64,000 nt of DNA from Chara braunii (lineage: Eukaryota; Streptophyta; Charophyceae; Charales; Characeae). The DNA is taken from positions 252,422 through 316,421 of the forward strand of contig BFEA01000293.1 in assembly GCA_003427395.1 (NCBI GenBank). Direction: 5' to 3'. The position numbers and the translations under genes were made by a program. The notes beneath the pieces are model-generated. The model ran no database searches, had not been told where the DNA came from, and saw only the letters and a list, made by a program, of their open reading frames with translations. Shown here one piece after another: positions 1-12,720 of the stretch (its first letter is position 1; every line of letters begins with the position of its first letter).

Positions 1-1770
1 GAAAAATACGACGATCTTCATTAAGAGGTCTATTTTATTGTTTTTCAAAATCTGATCACTACGAGATAGTTACGGTATGACATTCACTAAGATCCCTATC
101 CTACTATGCCTAGAAAACAATATAAAAACTTTCACTGATATCTCTCTCCTACTATTTATAACAATCATGTTAGTTTTCAACGACTCTTTCTTTTAATATC
201 CTTAATTCATCCTTCTCTTCGTCAAGCAAACTCTTCGTATAAACATATTAATTTTTTATTTAAATTTTGTCATGAAGATTTAACAAAATTATATTATGAG
301 ACCTAACGACATACATAGCAGTAAAGGGTAGTATTGATAGGAAGGTGTATACAAGATAGGACAACGGAGACTTCACATTGTCACACTTTTTTCAGCCAGG
401 CCACTTCTGAGGACTAGAAAGACAAAAAACTGTCACGCAAAATTTTGTTCAATTTTTACAATAAATAAATAAATTAATATAAACCCTTTGTTGTTGCATG
501 CGTCCGACTTCGAGCGAGACCCTTCAATTACGGTCGACGCCGATGCGCGATCTTAGGAATCCTAGATTGTGATTCGGAACAATAAATACAAATATGCAAA
601 TAATAAATTTAAATAAAATATATAACACATCATGATTGTCAATTTAGGAGTTTGATAACTATGACAATATCAATAAAGAGCATAACATCAAGCAGTGTCA
701 ATGAAACAAGATCATGAATGACTAACTCAAGGCAAAGACAAAGATAAATGAGGGAAGATGAACACCCATAATAATGTTAGAAAGTACATATGAAAAAACA
801 TGACCAACACTCGCCTAAAGTCCTCACTCATCCTTTTCAAGTCCCATTCTCTATTTCATTATTGACTGTTTGTCTCGAGCATCTTGAGCCACGTCTAGGT
901 ACCTCCTGAGATTGTGGTTTAGTGATGTAGAGCCACCTAAAGCCCACGAGTTCCGAATAGGTTCATCCACGGCCAAAGATTTGAAATTCAAGCATGGCAC
1001 ATAACTTCTTTCACATAAAAAGAAGATATGGCCTATAGAAGATCCCTTGTCTGAGATCTCGGAACTTTGATGGTTCAGTCACTGCCTCATAGTCAATCTC
1101 TGCTGGTGAAACATACCTCTTCGCCAGGTTAACCAAATGGTCCTGGTGAGAACCATCAATGAGGTAGAAAAGGACAGGAGGCTTGGGGTACTTAGTATAA
1201 TGATGTCGGATGATTGAAAACTGTTGAGTAATTAGCCGCTGATTGCTGAAAATTGAAAGAAGTTATGGATTATTGGATGATGCTTACTGGAAACTCACTA
1301 GTATACTTTTTGAAAGTAACAAGGTTGAGATTGATCACCTTCACCTGAGTTTTGCCCTAACTTGCTCAAGTGTCTTTAAAGATGAGTCAGTGTAGTGTAA
1401 CTTGCCATTACGATTTATGAAAGACGAACACGTACTCAATGAACTCCCCCCCCCCCCCCCCGATTCTCTGGACAACAGGCTCTCTCGGAGTTAGTTTATG
1501 GAACTTCATATCTTGATCGGCTTCTACCTTCCATCCCCCATACTTATCTGTGCTAAACTCCTATGAATCCCCCATGAAGGCGGCCACCCGCGGCTGGCCC
1601 CCCGACCCCGCGAGCAAAGTCGCATGGCCGTGGATTTTTGAGGTTGTGTGACGGCCACTGGGGGGGTGTCGGGGTTTGGGGGGTTTGATTGAGGTTGCAC
1701 AACCCCTACCCCAACCCCTCGCAGAAGAAAGGAAAAAACAAATCCGAGAGAGGGGGGGTTAAAAATGCAT
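1..1770. other. Anonymous AT-rich intergenic DNA
   Basis: No gene, RNA or recognisable repeat is supported in this stretch, and open frames are short and interrupted on both strands. A run of 16 C lies at 1446-1461. A GC-rich, G/C-run patch at about 1575-1760 precedes a 19-A run at 1772-1790. The sequence looks like ordinary non-coding nuclear DNA. Confidence 0.6.
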
Positions 1771-1794
1771 TAAAAAAAAAAAAAAAAAAACTTC

Positions 1795-1905
1795 ATTGAT
1801 TGATTGACTGATTGATTGACTGATTGATTGATTGATTGGGATTTGGTTTCTTGATTAATTGGTTGATTGATACATTGATTGATTGATTGAATGATTGTTT
1901 GATTG
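1795..1905. repeat. Degenerate (TGAT)n tetranucleotide repeat
   Basis: TGAT units are repeated with occasional TGAC variants, directly after a 19-base A run. Open frames across it encode only INQ-type simple repeats and are not genes. Confidence 0.85.
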
Positions 1906-1950
1906 GTAGGGAGGGGTCGGCCCTTCACCCCCCATCCCCCACCCCCCCAC

Positions 1951-1951
1951 A

Positions 1952-1990
<39 letters not shown>

Positions 1991-1996
1991 GCGCGC

Positions 1997-2032
<36 letters not shown>

Positions 2033-2036
2033 GCGC
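1951..2036. repeat. (CA)n microsatellite with CG interruptions
   Basis: Long CA dinucleotide tract interrupted by GCGCGC blocks. It abuts a short module (2037-2135) that also sits beside CA tracts near 45.0 kb and 46.3 kb. The frames through it give only poly-TH or poly-CV peptides. Confidence 0.9.
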
Positions 2037-2135
2037 ACGACGCAGCATAAGAAACGAGTGTGACAATGTATATTTCCATGTTCTAGCTGTAGATTCATTC
2101 GATTTCGCTCATCCTATCGATGGAATATCAAAGCG
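2037..2135 (-). repeat. CA-associated dispersed module, copy 1
   Basis: It contains a block reading TCATCCTATCGATGG, plus a segment resembling GTATATTTCC.TGTTCTAGC. Reverse-complement relatives occur at 44,946-45,110 and 46,267-46,400, and a same-strand relative lies at about 45,180-45,260. Three of the copies lie immediately beside a CA microsatellite, so the tract and module probably spread as a unit. It carries no coding potential and its class is unknown. Confidence 0.5.
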
Positions 2136-2180
2136 TTAAGAACCGAGTAATGTAATGCCTGTCAAATTACTCTCCCACCT

Positions 2181-2285
2181 ACAACTTAGATTTCGCATTG
2201 AATTTTGCAATTCGTTCAAACCAAAGAGCAACACTCAACTTTAATTTTGCATTGAATTTTGCAATTCGTCCAAACCAAAGAGCAC
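2181..2285. repeat. 54-bp tandem duplication
   Basis: Two near-identical copies with a 54-base period share the core GCATTGAATTTTGCAATTCG at 2195 and 2249. No function is evident. Confidence 0.8.
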
Positions 2286-2299
2286 CATTAAGACTCATA

Positions 2300-3490
2300 T
2301 CGGATTAAAAAAAATCATATCTGCAATTTCACAAGCGTTGAGGGGTTGCTTGAAATTCTACCCCAAATGTAAACGACATTCTCATTACATCCTCAAATTA
2401 TACGAACAAATGACGGTTCATATAATACAACCCATCTGCAAAAGGTATAATCAAACAATTTTTTTTACCATAACTCGTACCTTTTGACACGAAAAGGGTT
2501 TATTTAGTCTGCGTCCAACATAAACTTTGCTAGCAGAAAAAACAGTCCTTTTCAAGATCGATCGGTTTGTACCCACCAATCATAACTTTGGGAGTCGAGT
2601 AAGTCAGAAAACAAGAACTCAAGATAATAAAAACCTCAAGATTAACTAGTTTGGCTTGCCGATTTTTGTTTTTGACTCGAGCACGTAGGCTCAGTTCGAC
2701 CTTTTATCAATCGAGGTTATTGCATTTCCAATTCCAAAAACGTCTAGCAACTATTGACAGCACGACAAATATAATGAATGTGCGTAAAATCGAGAAAGAG
2801 AGGAGGAGATAACCACCTCACGGAGTATACCTTGCATCTCAAGCTTTCATAATACAATATCCGATTTTGAAACTGAGAAATTCCGTTAACGCTCCTCGAT
2901 TAACACCAGAGAAAGAGGCAGGCTAGCCAATCTATATATACGTTGGATAGGAAAATGATTATCTAATAAGCCCCACTTAATGGAGACCTACAATAATTTA
3001 AAAAGGGAGATATAATCAACTATAGATTCGTATAGAATGTATTTTCAATCACCCACTTGCAACTTTATTTAAGAGAGTAACGCTAAAAGCCTTAGGCATA
3101 AAATAACTTAACTTTTAATTTTCCAATAGACTTGATTGAATTTAGTCAACACCTCCAACACTCGACTTCATATCCCCTTTTCGATGGTCGTCTTGGGGAC
3201 TGTGGTCGTGTGCAATAAGTTATCTCTGTCTTGTCAGATCCAATAAATTCATTGCACAACGAGGTCCAATCAAATATGAGTCCCTGCATTGATAACTTAC
3301 TCTCCGAGGCTATCCTCTCATTTCTTCAAACAACAACTACCAGTAGCGTTGATTTCACTAGTAAGCGAAGGAAAACCTCTCATCGAATAAGATATATATC
3401 GACTCATTTTCAAAAAGTTAAGGGCAATTAATCATTTATAAAAAAGTTGACACCAACTACCACAACAACTCTTTCATAACCCCACACAAG
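2300..3490. other. Non-coding AT-rich stretch
   Basis: I see no gene here. A 66-codon frame at 3231-3431 has no recognisable domain and no supporting context, so it is treated as chance. Confidence 0.5.
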
Positions 3491-3491
3491 T

Positions 3492-5581
3492 TTCACCACA
3501 ATATCAAGCCTCATCTCCTTACACCATAGTCAATGGTCAAACTCGGATCTCACCTGTGATGAGACCAATCATCCATTAAAAATGGTTGATGACAACAAGT
3601 ATCTACTCACAATTCCCACATAGCTCTCTTGAAAATACATATTTCTTAATGACGAGTTTGCAAAAGAATCGCCATCCACATTCTACCAGACAAAAACCTA
3701 TTAATGTGAACACTAAGAGCACCCAGATTAGACAACCAAGAAGGCAATAACAACTTGAAATATGGTATTGGACGTAAGTTAATAATAGCCATGTACTTTC
3801 GCACAAACTCATTATTCATATCCCACTCAGGATCTGTCTGTCCGACTTCAACACCCTGCTCCCTTGTGAAAATTAGAGGATGCAGAGATGACGAGGTATA
3901 AAAAAAAACAGGAATGATGGCTACAACTAAGCCCATCAGATAGTAACCGCATGCTGAGGTGCACGATAACGACAATGAGTCGGAGGAGAGGACTACACTT
4001 TTACGATGACGTCAACCCCTTCGTATACAAGAAGTTTCTCATGAAATCCAACATCTACAATTAGTCTTTCACTGCCAATTTTCGGTTGACACATCTCACC
4101 ATTATTCCTATGTAGAAGTGTAAGGTTACAATAGCAACTGAGATATTTGAGGGTATAAAGGCGTTGGAGAACTCAATCAATCAGCACGCTCAGAATCTCG
4201 TGAAGGAGAAGGTCCGATCATCTTATGTTTTATCTGAGGATTGTACTTTGAACTACGATCACTTGTGGTCACTCATTGACGATAGCAGTGAAAATAATAA
4301 CCAAACTGCGTAATGTAGATGGTATGTAATAAGTTAGGAGAGAGAAAATGATGTTAACCCTTCGCTCCGAAAGAGCTCTCACGTAAGATTTTGACTATCC
4401 CAAACTCTTCATAACAACTAATATTTTGTTCGTACAACCACCCTCACTTGGTTGTCGGTACCCAACATGTCAGAAGTAATCAATGCTCAAATGAGAGCAA
4501 TAGTCGGGATAAATGGCCATGTGCTGACAAAATGAGTTTTTTCACCACAATATAAAGCTTGGTCTCCTTACACTATAGTTAATGGTCAAGCTCGGATCTC
4601 ACCTGTGATGAGACCGATCATCCATAGAAAACGATTGACACCAAAAATTATCTACTCATAATTCCCACACAGCTCGCTTGAAAATACATATTTGTTAATG
4701 ACGAGTTTGCAAAAGAATCACAATCCACATTTTACCAGGCAAAGACCTATTAATGTGAACACTAAGAGCACAAAAATTAGACAACCAAGAAGGCAATAAC
4801 AACCGGAATATAACATTGGGCCCAAGTTGATAATAGCCACGTACTTTCACGCAAACTCATTATTCATATCCCACTCAGGATCTGTCCGTCCGGCTTCAAC
4901 ACCCCACTCCCTTGTGAAAATTAGAGAACGCAAAAATGACGAAGTATAAAAAAAGAGGAATGATGGCTACAACTAAACTCATCGAATAGTAACCGCGTAT
5001 TGAGGTGCCTGATAAAGTCAACGAGTTGGGGGAAAGGACTAGACTTTTACGATGACTTCAACCCCTTCGTATACAAGAAGTTTCTCACGAAATCCAACTG
5101 CTATAGTTAGCCTTTCACTGTCAATTTCCGATTCACATATCTCACCACTATTCCTATGTAGAAGTGTAAGGTTACAATAGCAATTCAGATATTTGAGGAC
5201 ATAAAGGCATTGAACAACTCAATCAATCAACACACTCAAACTCTCGTAAAGAAAAAGTTTCGATCATCTTATGTTTTCTCTGTGGATTGTACTTTGAACT
5301 ACAATCACTGATGGTCACTCATTGACAATGGCAATAAAGAGAATAAGCAAGTTGCGTAATGTAGATGGTATGTGGTTAACTAGGAGAGAGAAAATAACGT
5401 GAGCCCTTCGCTCTGAAAGAGCTCTCTCGTAAGAGTCTGACCATCCCAAACTCTTCACAACAACTAATATTTTATTCGCATGACCATCCTCACTTGGCTG
5501 TCGGTACCCAGCTTGTCACTAGTAATCATGCTCAAATAAGAGCACTGGTCAGGATAAATGACCATGTGCTAACAAAATGAG
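3492..5581. repeat. 1.05-kb tandem duplication (two diverged copies)
   Basis: Copy 1 (3492-4536) and copy 2 (4541-5581) align along their full length with a period of about 1049 bases. Both start near TTCACCACAATAT and end near CTAACAAAATGAG or its variant. Divergence is moderate, with scattered substitutions and small indels, so the duplication is old and not an assembly error. The longest frame (109 codons, minus strand, 3646-3975) is in copy 1 only and resembles no family I recognise. Confidence 0.85.
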
Positions 5582-5670
5582 CAAGGTCCGCAAGAAAGAA
5601 AAAGATGACGTCAACCACTGTACTCACGAGCCTTGCTTGTCTTCTGGTGCTGGACTCAAACGGTGGTCTT

Positions 5671-5864
5671 GACTTTTGTACTTCGTGTGGGGCCATTAGT
5701 ACCCGCGCGTCTCTCTCTCTCTCTCTCCTGCCTGTAACTGCCCCGCGGCCTCAGCACCTCTGTTGAGAGCTGACCTTTGGGCAGTCCTCTACAGGTGCTG
5801 ACTTTTGTAGTTCGCGTAGGGCCATTAGTATCCGCGTGCCTGCTTTTTTTTTTTCCTCTCTCTC

Positions 5865-5903
<39 letters not shown>

Positions 5904-5904
5904 N

Positions 5905-5969
<65 letters not shown>

Positions 5970-6099
5970 ACACACACACACACACATACACACACACACA
6001 CACACTCTCACTCTCGTTCTCTCTCCTGCCTGTAACTGCCCCGCGGTCTCAACGCCTCCGTCGAGAGACGGCTTTTGGGCAGTCCTCTACATGTGCTGC
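5671..6099. repeat. Tandem duplication with microsatellite expanded in copy 2
   Basis: Copy 1 is 5671-5799 and copy 2 is 5800-6099. Both start GACTTTTGTA and share GCCATTAGTA, a CT tract, CCTGCCTGTAACTGCCCCG and GGCAGTCCTCTACA. In copy 1 the CT tract is short. In copy 2 it has grown into a T run, a CT tract and a long CA tract (about 5870-6004) holding a single N at 5904. Frames through it encode poly-TH and are not genes. Confidence 0.85.
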
Positions 6100-6865
6100 T
6101 GGTGGGTGGTCCCTTCGCCACTGGTTCAGCCCATGCCATGATCGTGTCTCCTCGTCTCTCCCCTTGCTCTCTGCTTTGGAGTCGAGGTCCAAGTCCTATT
6201 GTTCCCTTTCGATAGTCCCAATCGAAGTCTTGGTGTTGTGGTAGGCGATAGTGACCTCAAGTTGGGCGTTAACATGGTCATGCCGAAGTGTTCTTTCCAC
6301 CCTGTTCTTGGCCTCTATAATCGCCGCCTGCAACTTCTGGTCTTCCTCATCCCTTCCTTTCTACTCTCTTTGACATTGGTTCTTAGCCTAACATCTTCCC
6401 CGTCAAAATTCAGGATCGTTGTGATCGAGGGATCTTCGAAGAACACTAAAACCCAACGTACCAACAGTTTGGCTTCAGAGTTTAGCACCTGATGCACGCA
6501 CACGCAGATAACTACGACCTTAGCACCTCACCGCTCCACTCTACTATCTCGAATTGCCAACCTCGTAAGCATTGCGAGATTTCTCATGTCCACCTACTAG
6601 CCAATAGCGACTTCTTTTTTTTTAGGATCTGTATGCGTTGCGATCCCTGCGTTCTAATTAAGGGTTACAAGTAATCTTTATAATTTTGTTTATTATTAAT
6701 TAAAATTCAAAAAGAATTATATACAAAAAATAAACTAAAATAGGGTCGAATCCCCAGTCTCTTCGACTTAGCGTGCAGTGACTACGGGCTCGACGCGTTG
6801 TGGTCCAATAACGGGATCTCGACCGACTTTTTCCTTCCTTCAAAGCGGGTCATCAAACTACCTTT
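6100..6865. other. Unassigned sequence
   Basis: Short frames only, up to 97 codons at 6199-6492, with no recognisable domain. Nothing else is supported here. Confidence 0.4.
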
Positions 6866-6867
6866 AA

Positions 6868-7466
6868 TGGGTACTTGTGTCTGATGGCAAGGAGGGTGCT
6901 TATGACCTTCCATTGGGGTGATAAGCCTCCTACCAAAGCAGCCACGAGTTGCCCCCCTTTTGAGGCCTACACCGCTAACACCTAGCAAGCTAAACCTGCA
7001 GTGAAGGGTCGGACGGTTTAGGCCGCCCATTAATAATAAAATTCAAAATTAAACCATTCATTTCCCCGCGAAGTGACAAAAAAGGGAGGGGGAACGAATT
7101 TTGAAAAGACAAGATTAAAATAAGGTATATTTAGAACTGACGTGAGAAACGGGTACATGTGTCTGATGGCAAGGAGGGTGCTTGAACTATCGGGAAAAAC
7201 GAGTACTTGTGTCTGATGGCAAAGAGGGTGTTTATGACCTTCCATTGGGGTGATAAGCCTCTTACCAAAGCAGCTGCGGGTTGCCCCCTTTTTGAGGCCT
7301 ACACCGCTAGCACCTAGCAAGTTAAACCTGTGGTGAAGGGTCGGACAGTTAGGCCGCCCATCTATAATAAAATTCAAAATTAAACCATTCATTCCCCCGC
7401 AAAGTGACAAAAAAGGGAGGGGGAACGGATTTAAAAGAAACAAGATTAAAATAAGGTATATTTTGA
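6868..7466. repeat. Tandem repeat of ~265 bp with a truncated middle copy
   Basis: Full copies lie at 6868-7133 and 7200-7466, with a truncated fragment at 7150-7183. All begin near the motif TGTGTCTGATGGCAA.GAGGGTG. The full copies share GACCTTCCATTGGGGTGAT and an AT-rich 3' part. A minus-strand frame of 137 codons spans part of it (7030-7443), but it is repeat-derived and matches no known protein to my eye. Confidence 0.85.
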
Positions 7467-7809
7467 ACTGTCGCGAAAAACTATCTACCGCTATAGTTCA
7501 TAGCCTTTTGATCCATCGGAATTAAAACATGTCCAGATCATAGCGCAAGTTGGACACACGACTTGTCACGCGTGCTCTTTATGCTTTTATTTTCTTTTTT
7601 ATCTCATCGTTATTTCCTCTTCCTCTGATAGTGACCGCGACTACACTATGTGTTGTGTGTCTTTTTAACGGGGAACGAGGGCATTAAACTCCCGTTGAAT
7701 CTCGTTGAATTGAAAAAAATCCCGTTGAATTCCCGTTCAACACAAAAATGGACCGCTCCCGCACTTTTCGGAAAAACGAAATTGATGCGCAGGGTCCGGA
7801 GCACGTGGT

Positions 7810-7862
7810 CGTAGGCAAAAAAGAAAAAANAAAAAAAAAAACACCTAAAAAAAAAAAAAACA
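7810..7862. repeat. A-rich low-complexity tract with single N
   Basis: Long A runs flank one N at 7830. The isolated N probably marks a gap closed across a homopolymer. Confidence 0.8.
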
Positions 7863-8016
7863 TTTCCCCAACCCCTGAAGCACCTCTTATACCACCGAAT
7901 TATACCAACACCGACCGGCCTGTCACCCGTCACTCGCCAACCCCCCGACACCAGTCGCCAAACCTACCCGAAACCCTATAAGTCATCCGCCCCTACATCC
8001 CCCAACCTCCAAGGCC

Positions 8017-8121
8017 CCAGTTATGTGTGTGCGCGTATGTGTGTATGTGTGTGCCTGTGTATGAGAGTATGTCTGTGCATGAATATGTACGTATGCGTAT
8101 ATGCTTGTTTATATGTATGTT

Positions 8122-8162
<41 letters not shown>

Positions 8163-8195
8163 ATGTTTGTTTGGGTGTGTTTGGGTGTGTTCTAT
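8017..8195. repeat. Degenerate (TG)n / (GT)n microsatellite
   Basis: GT-rich sequence with a pure GT core at about 8125-8160. Overlapping frames encode only poly-CV-type peptides. Confidence 0.9.
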
Positions 8196-8199
8196 CTCA

Positions 8200-9150
8200 A
8201 GTTAAAAAAAAAAAAAGTTCGCAGCGAGGAGGCTGCGCTTGTGTAGATTTCATTTTTGTCGTTTCATATTCTCTCTATTTTCGGTAAGGTCGTGTAGTAC
8301 AGCTTCGCTAGGACGGGTTCGTTTGGGGACTCCGACAACAGAAAATAGGGTGCGGTCGTGGTCATCCCTAAGACCGATTGTATGGCAGGCTATCTCGTCA
8401 AGGTCGCTACAACTTAGTACAGAGCGCCGTCTATTGTTTCCCTTTTGAGAGAGAATTTTTTTTCCCATTGAAAACTGGGGCGGACGGTGTGGGTTTGGGT
8501 GGGCGATTTGGGTCTGTTTTTTTTTTTTTTTCCCTTTTCTAGTCCATCTTCTCGTAAATATAGTATCGAGGTATTTTGTTGTTTGTTACCACAATGAGGA
8601 ATCTTTTTATTAAGTTTTCTTTTTTTTTTATGGCAAGCCTATCTTTGGTGCTTTTAAAAAAGAATAGAACGATTGACGTTTACGATTACCTATCTGAAAT
8701 CGAACAGACTCAAATTACGGCTAACGCTCCTTTGTATAATTTGTTTGATTGTTCTTTGTGGTATTGCGACACATATGTTTTTTCATCTATTAGCTCAAAG
8801 AGAAGTTTTCACAGGTGCTCCTTTCTTTAATGATACTATAATACCTATTTTTATTTCGTTCAAGTAACGAAATCTAGAACAGACTGCCCTGCCTTGTTGA
8901 CAGGGCTTAGTAAGAAAAGAAAATAAAAGAAAAAACGTACTTACCTTTGCCACGAGAGTTGTGGACTCCACTCTGACCAAATGTACAAAATGAGCATGAA
9001 TTTTATGATAGAACAGAGGTAGATACACTGATAGTAGTTTAAAGATTGAAATGTCATTTTTCCTGGCCCCGTGTGGGGCGGTACAACCCTCAGTAGCTTG
9101 CTATTCGTTTTTCAAGTTTTTTTTTTTTTTTCCCCACTTGCGATCCAAAA
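8200..9150. other. Unassigned AT-rich sequence
   Basis: T runs occur at about 8515-8531 and 9117-9131. Only short frames are present (up to 84 codons), none recognisable. Confidence 0.4.
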
Positions 9151-9156
9151 CTTTGG

Positions 9157-9495
9157 GCTCAGTCCAGCGGACTAGCTCAGTTGGTTAGGCACACAAGTGG
9201 CATTCAGAAGGTTGTGGGTTCAATCCTCGCCCATGGCACTCTTGATGCCAACCAACTGAGATAGTCAGTCGGATCCTTCCAGTCTGTATCAATAAGGTCT
9301 TCAACCAATACGGGTGTGAGTACGCGTGTGAGTGGGTTGCGTGTGGTGTGTGGAACAGTGTTGGCTTAAGACACAACCATCCAGAAGGCTGCCCATCCCC
9401 CACTTCATATGATCACTGTGTACTCAGTGACTGACCTCTACGACACCATGGACTTTATAAAACGAAAAAAAAAGAAAAAAAAAGAAAAAAAAAAA
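9157..9495 (+). mobile_element. tRNA-derived SINE-like element
   Basis: The head looks like a tRNA gene with a polymerase III promoter. An A box TAGCTCAGTTGG lies at 9173-9184 and a B box GGTTCAATCC at 9217-9226, about 32 bases apart. The T-arm is intact enough to recognise (GTGGGTTCAATCCTCGC), but the anticodon arm does not fold well. A non-tRNA body of about 230 bases follows, and the element ends in an A-rich tail (9458-9495) broken by single G residues. Head, body and A tail together are the classic SINE layout. No target-site duplication was identified, so the exact 5' end is uncertain. A decayed tRNA gene beside an unrelated A-rich tract is the alternative. Confidence 0.6.
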
Positions 9496-9679
9496 CTTTG
9501 TTAAGCTTACTGTCTAGAATATAAATCATGCTACCCGAATGGCTGCGTCCCCACGTCAAACACGGTATAAAAGTTGTCGAACATCTTTGAAATGTCTTTA
9601 ACCCTATATTTTTAGCTTGTTTTTCTGTGTTTTTTCTTAGGCCTAAAAATATCTCTGTACAATCAAAAAACAAAAGACT

Positions 9680-9850
9680 CATTTCATTTGTTTTTTTTTT
9701 TCTTCATTGTCTTTATTGTTATTGATTTTTTTTAATATAGTAAAAACTTAAAAAATAAAAATAAAAATATAAGTTTGTAGAACTCAAAAAGATCTACAAC
9801 CCTATATTTTGTTTTAATTTTTATTATTATTTTTAGCCCGCAAAAAAAAA
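9680..9850. other. AT-rich low-complexity block
   Basis: Runs of T, A and TAAAA-type sequence. No gene is visible. Confidence 0.6.
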
Positions 9851-9940
9851 TCATCGCGGGTCCCGTTGTAACCCGTCTAACGGGCTTTTCAACAGAATTC
9901 AACATGGAACCCGAGTTAAATTGACTTTCGGGACACATAA

Positions 9941-10069
9941 ACTATGTGTCTCATAACTCGACTTTAGGGACTCGACGAGCAGTTAGAAATACTACACCGG
10001 TCCCTAACTATGTGTCCCATAACTTGACTTTAGGGACTCGACGGACGGTTAAAAATACTACACCGGTTC
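9941..10069. repeat. 65-bp tandem duplication
   Basis: Two copies (9941-10005 and 10006-10069) share ACTATGTGTC, GACTTTAGGGACTCGACG and ATACTACACCGGT. Confidence 0.85.
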
Positions 10070-10428
10070 CTCTACCTTCACGTCCCTAGGTGAGCCCGAC
10101 GACCACCATAGGTACAGGCTAGTTGTGCTCTACTGTATAGCAGGGCGGTGAGCCTGTGTGGACCACTGGAAAGTCCGGTGGCACATCCCATCCTTTTGCT
10201 AGCGGAAGGGTCATCTGAATAGTCAAGAGCCCCACATGAGGTGTGCCTGACACACCGTTGTCTAGCGCATCGGTCCCACGCAGGTCGGGACCCTCCCGAC
10301 TGCGTCATGCAGGAGTTGTTCTGATATATCGCGATACTAATGGAGCTTCCGCAGCCGCTCCGGCCTAGTGCACCAACCATACCACTCGCGAGCCCCTACA
10401 ATAGGATAGGGCTTACGCTACTTACAAC

Positions 10429-10640
10429 TTACATCCACCTGCGGTAGCTGTCACCTCTCTTTGGTGAGCGTATCCACGCCGAGCTACCAGTCCGCAGTAC
10501 GAAAGCTAATCGGTTGCAATTGCAGAGGTGGGTCAGCCGAGGGTGTTTCTCGTACGTTGTAGCATAGGGGTTACGTGCGATCTCACGCTCTATCGGACCC
10601 CCACGCGAATCGATGCATTTGGGGGGTTGAAGTCCCAAGC
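10429..10640 (-). repeat. GC-rich module with A-box-like motif
   Basis: On the minus strand it reads TAGCTCGGCGTGGATACGC, which resembles a tRNA D-arm or pol III A box. The same module occurs at 25,085-25,215, 36,000-36,170 and 38,377-38,500 (minus) and 56,560-56,700 (plus). No B box at the right distance was seen, so a tRNA origin is only suggested. Confidence 0.45.
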
Positions 10641-11697
10641 GCGATTCGTCGTTGATCGACTAGGACACATCCCACTCACCACGCCTTACAAGACGTTAAA
10701 ACATAAAATTGAAAACACACTCAAACAAACACACAAACATTTCTAGTCCTTTTAGTCTCCGACTTATAACCTTCCGATGTGAAAATTGGTTAGGCGATCT
10801 GCGCGAGACGTAATATAAAACCGCGTGGACGCTGGACCTTTTCATATCGACTAACAATGAATGCTTACGCAAGTGGTCACAATAATGGCGTATTACGTAA
10901 CCTATAATCACGCGAAACTCCATAATCTCGAGGGTCCCGTTCGACACTCAAGTGTCCGCTGACACACGCCTTGAGGGGTTAATCTCTTAACACTAGACAA
11001 CGGTCAAGGGGGTTGATCACCATACCCTCTTCTGCACCCTGCAGAGAGTGGGTTATACACATGTTTATACATATAGTGACAATCGTCTCTTATTCCTCTG
11101 GAGATCAACTCCATCATGCAGGGCCTTTAGAGGAATCAAGGGGTTTGACTTTGGCGGTTATCACAGACTATAACGTCCAACTATGAAAACTCTAAAAAAC
11201 AAAGGATAAAAGGATATCCCCCTTTTCTTTCAAGGCATACCCTATTTAACCCTTACGCACGGTTGCAGTATGCCGCGTGAACACACCAGGTGTATGTATA
11301 TAAACATATACATATATAAAGGGTTATAAATATGTGACGATCACTGTGGGGCTCCCCTCAGCCATATATATGTATGTGATCGCAGGCAACTAAATCCAGA
11401 GTACAAACCATAAAACATACATGCAGTCACATCAAAGATTCAACGAAACTCCACACACGACACGGGGCCAACTTCAATCATTCTCTGCGCTTACACCCCT
11501 CACTTTAACAATACAAGTTCAGCCTTTACATAACCTTTCATTTATAATAACACTTAGTATATTTGTTAAATGGTCATTCAATAACGTTCGGGTGAAAATT
11601 CAGATAAAATAATTTAAACCACAGGGCTAAAGCTTTTAAGTTGAGTTAGTGATAGTATATTGGAGTTGAATCGTAAACCGACAAATCGGTAATTGAT

Positions 11698-11716
11698 CTG
11701 TTATCAGTGATAACAG
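11698..11716. repeat. Palindrome conserved between copies of the composite repeat
   Basis: CTGTTATCAGTGATAACAG is palindromic except at its centre. A counterpart with TTATCACTGATAACAG lies at about 55,370 in copy R, and a related GTTATCCAGAGATAAC occurs at about 36,962 and 39,163 in copy M. Its retention in all three diverged copies suggests a structural element. Confidence 0.55.
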
Positions 11717-11999
11717 AAGATGATCCTCATAGAAGGAAGTTGAATCTAGTCAAAATCCTGAATCGAAACGTCTACAGAAAGCCCGTACCATACGAGAGGT
11801 CAACATTCAAACTAAACTCATGTACGAAGAATAAATCTCCATATCACATTCTCACTCTAAATTCTTTTGATAATTAAGCCTAAGTCAATTCCTAAGTTAG
11901 TACCTAAAGAAAGGTACACTTTTCACATAATCTCCCCTATGCAAGATGTATTGTCAGAATCACCATCTGTCATAATATAATCTATCTCATTTAAACTAA

Positions 12000-12720
12000 A
12001 AAAAAATCAGCAGCACTTCTCATAGGAAAAGTGTTTTCTCAGAATTTATATTAGCTCCAATATAAAAACTGAAATAATTTTTACTTTTGAAAGTCAAATT
12101 TTGTCCAACTCCCTAAATTAGTAAAAATTTGGGCAGCATCTACTTTAGAGAAGTAGACTTTCCAGATTTATACTAAGTCAGATATGAACTCAACATAAGA
12201 CTTGAGTTCTTGCTAGGACAAAATTTAACTGACTTGAGTTCTTGTCAGGATAAAATTTAACGAACTCCTTAGATTTGTAAAAATTTTGGCAACACTTCCC
12301 GTAGAGAAAGTAGCTTACTAAGATTTATACAAGGCTAAGTTCAGATCTTAAAAGAATCTTGACTTCCCAAAGTTAAATTTTGTCTCACTCCTTCAATTAT
12401 TATACAAGGCTAAGTTCAAATCTTTAAAAAATCTTGACTTTTCAAAATTAAATTTTGACTCACCCCTTCAATTATTAAAAATTTGGGAAATACTTCCCCT
12501 AGATAATAAGGTCTTCGAGATTCTTACTAAGTCAGATATAAATTTAAATAAAAGTTGAAATTTTTAAAGTCAAATCAGATATAAACTTAGATAAAAGTTA
12601 AACTTTTGAAAGTCAGATTTGACTAACTCCTTTGATTTGTAAAAATTTCGGCAGCACTTCCCGAAGAGAAAATAGCTTACCAAAATTTATACAAAACCAA
12701 GTTTAACAAATGATCCAGAA
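12000..12720. repeat. Diverged AT-rich minisatellite, ~150-bp period
   Basis: Five imperfect units recur at about 12,010, 12,132, 12,290, 12,488 and 12,650. Each carries a GCAGCACTTCC-like block followed by a purine-rich stretch and TTTATAC.AA. Inverted relatives (ACGGGAAGCGCTGCCGAAA) lie at 54,500-55,080. Confidence 0.7.

Noticed and set aside
5751-6244. Long frames on both strands around a CA tract (up to 155 codons)
   Set aside because: They encode poly-TH or poly-CV simply because a dinucleotide repeat has no stop codons. The tract also contains an N.
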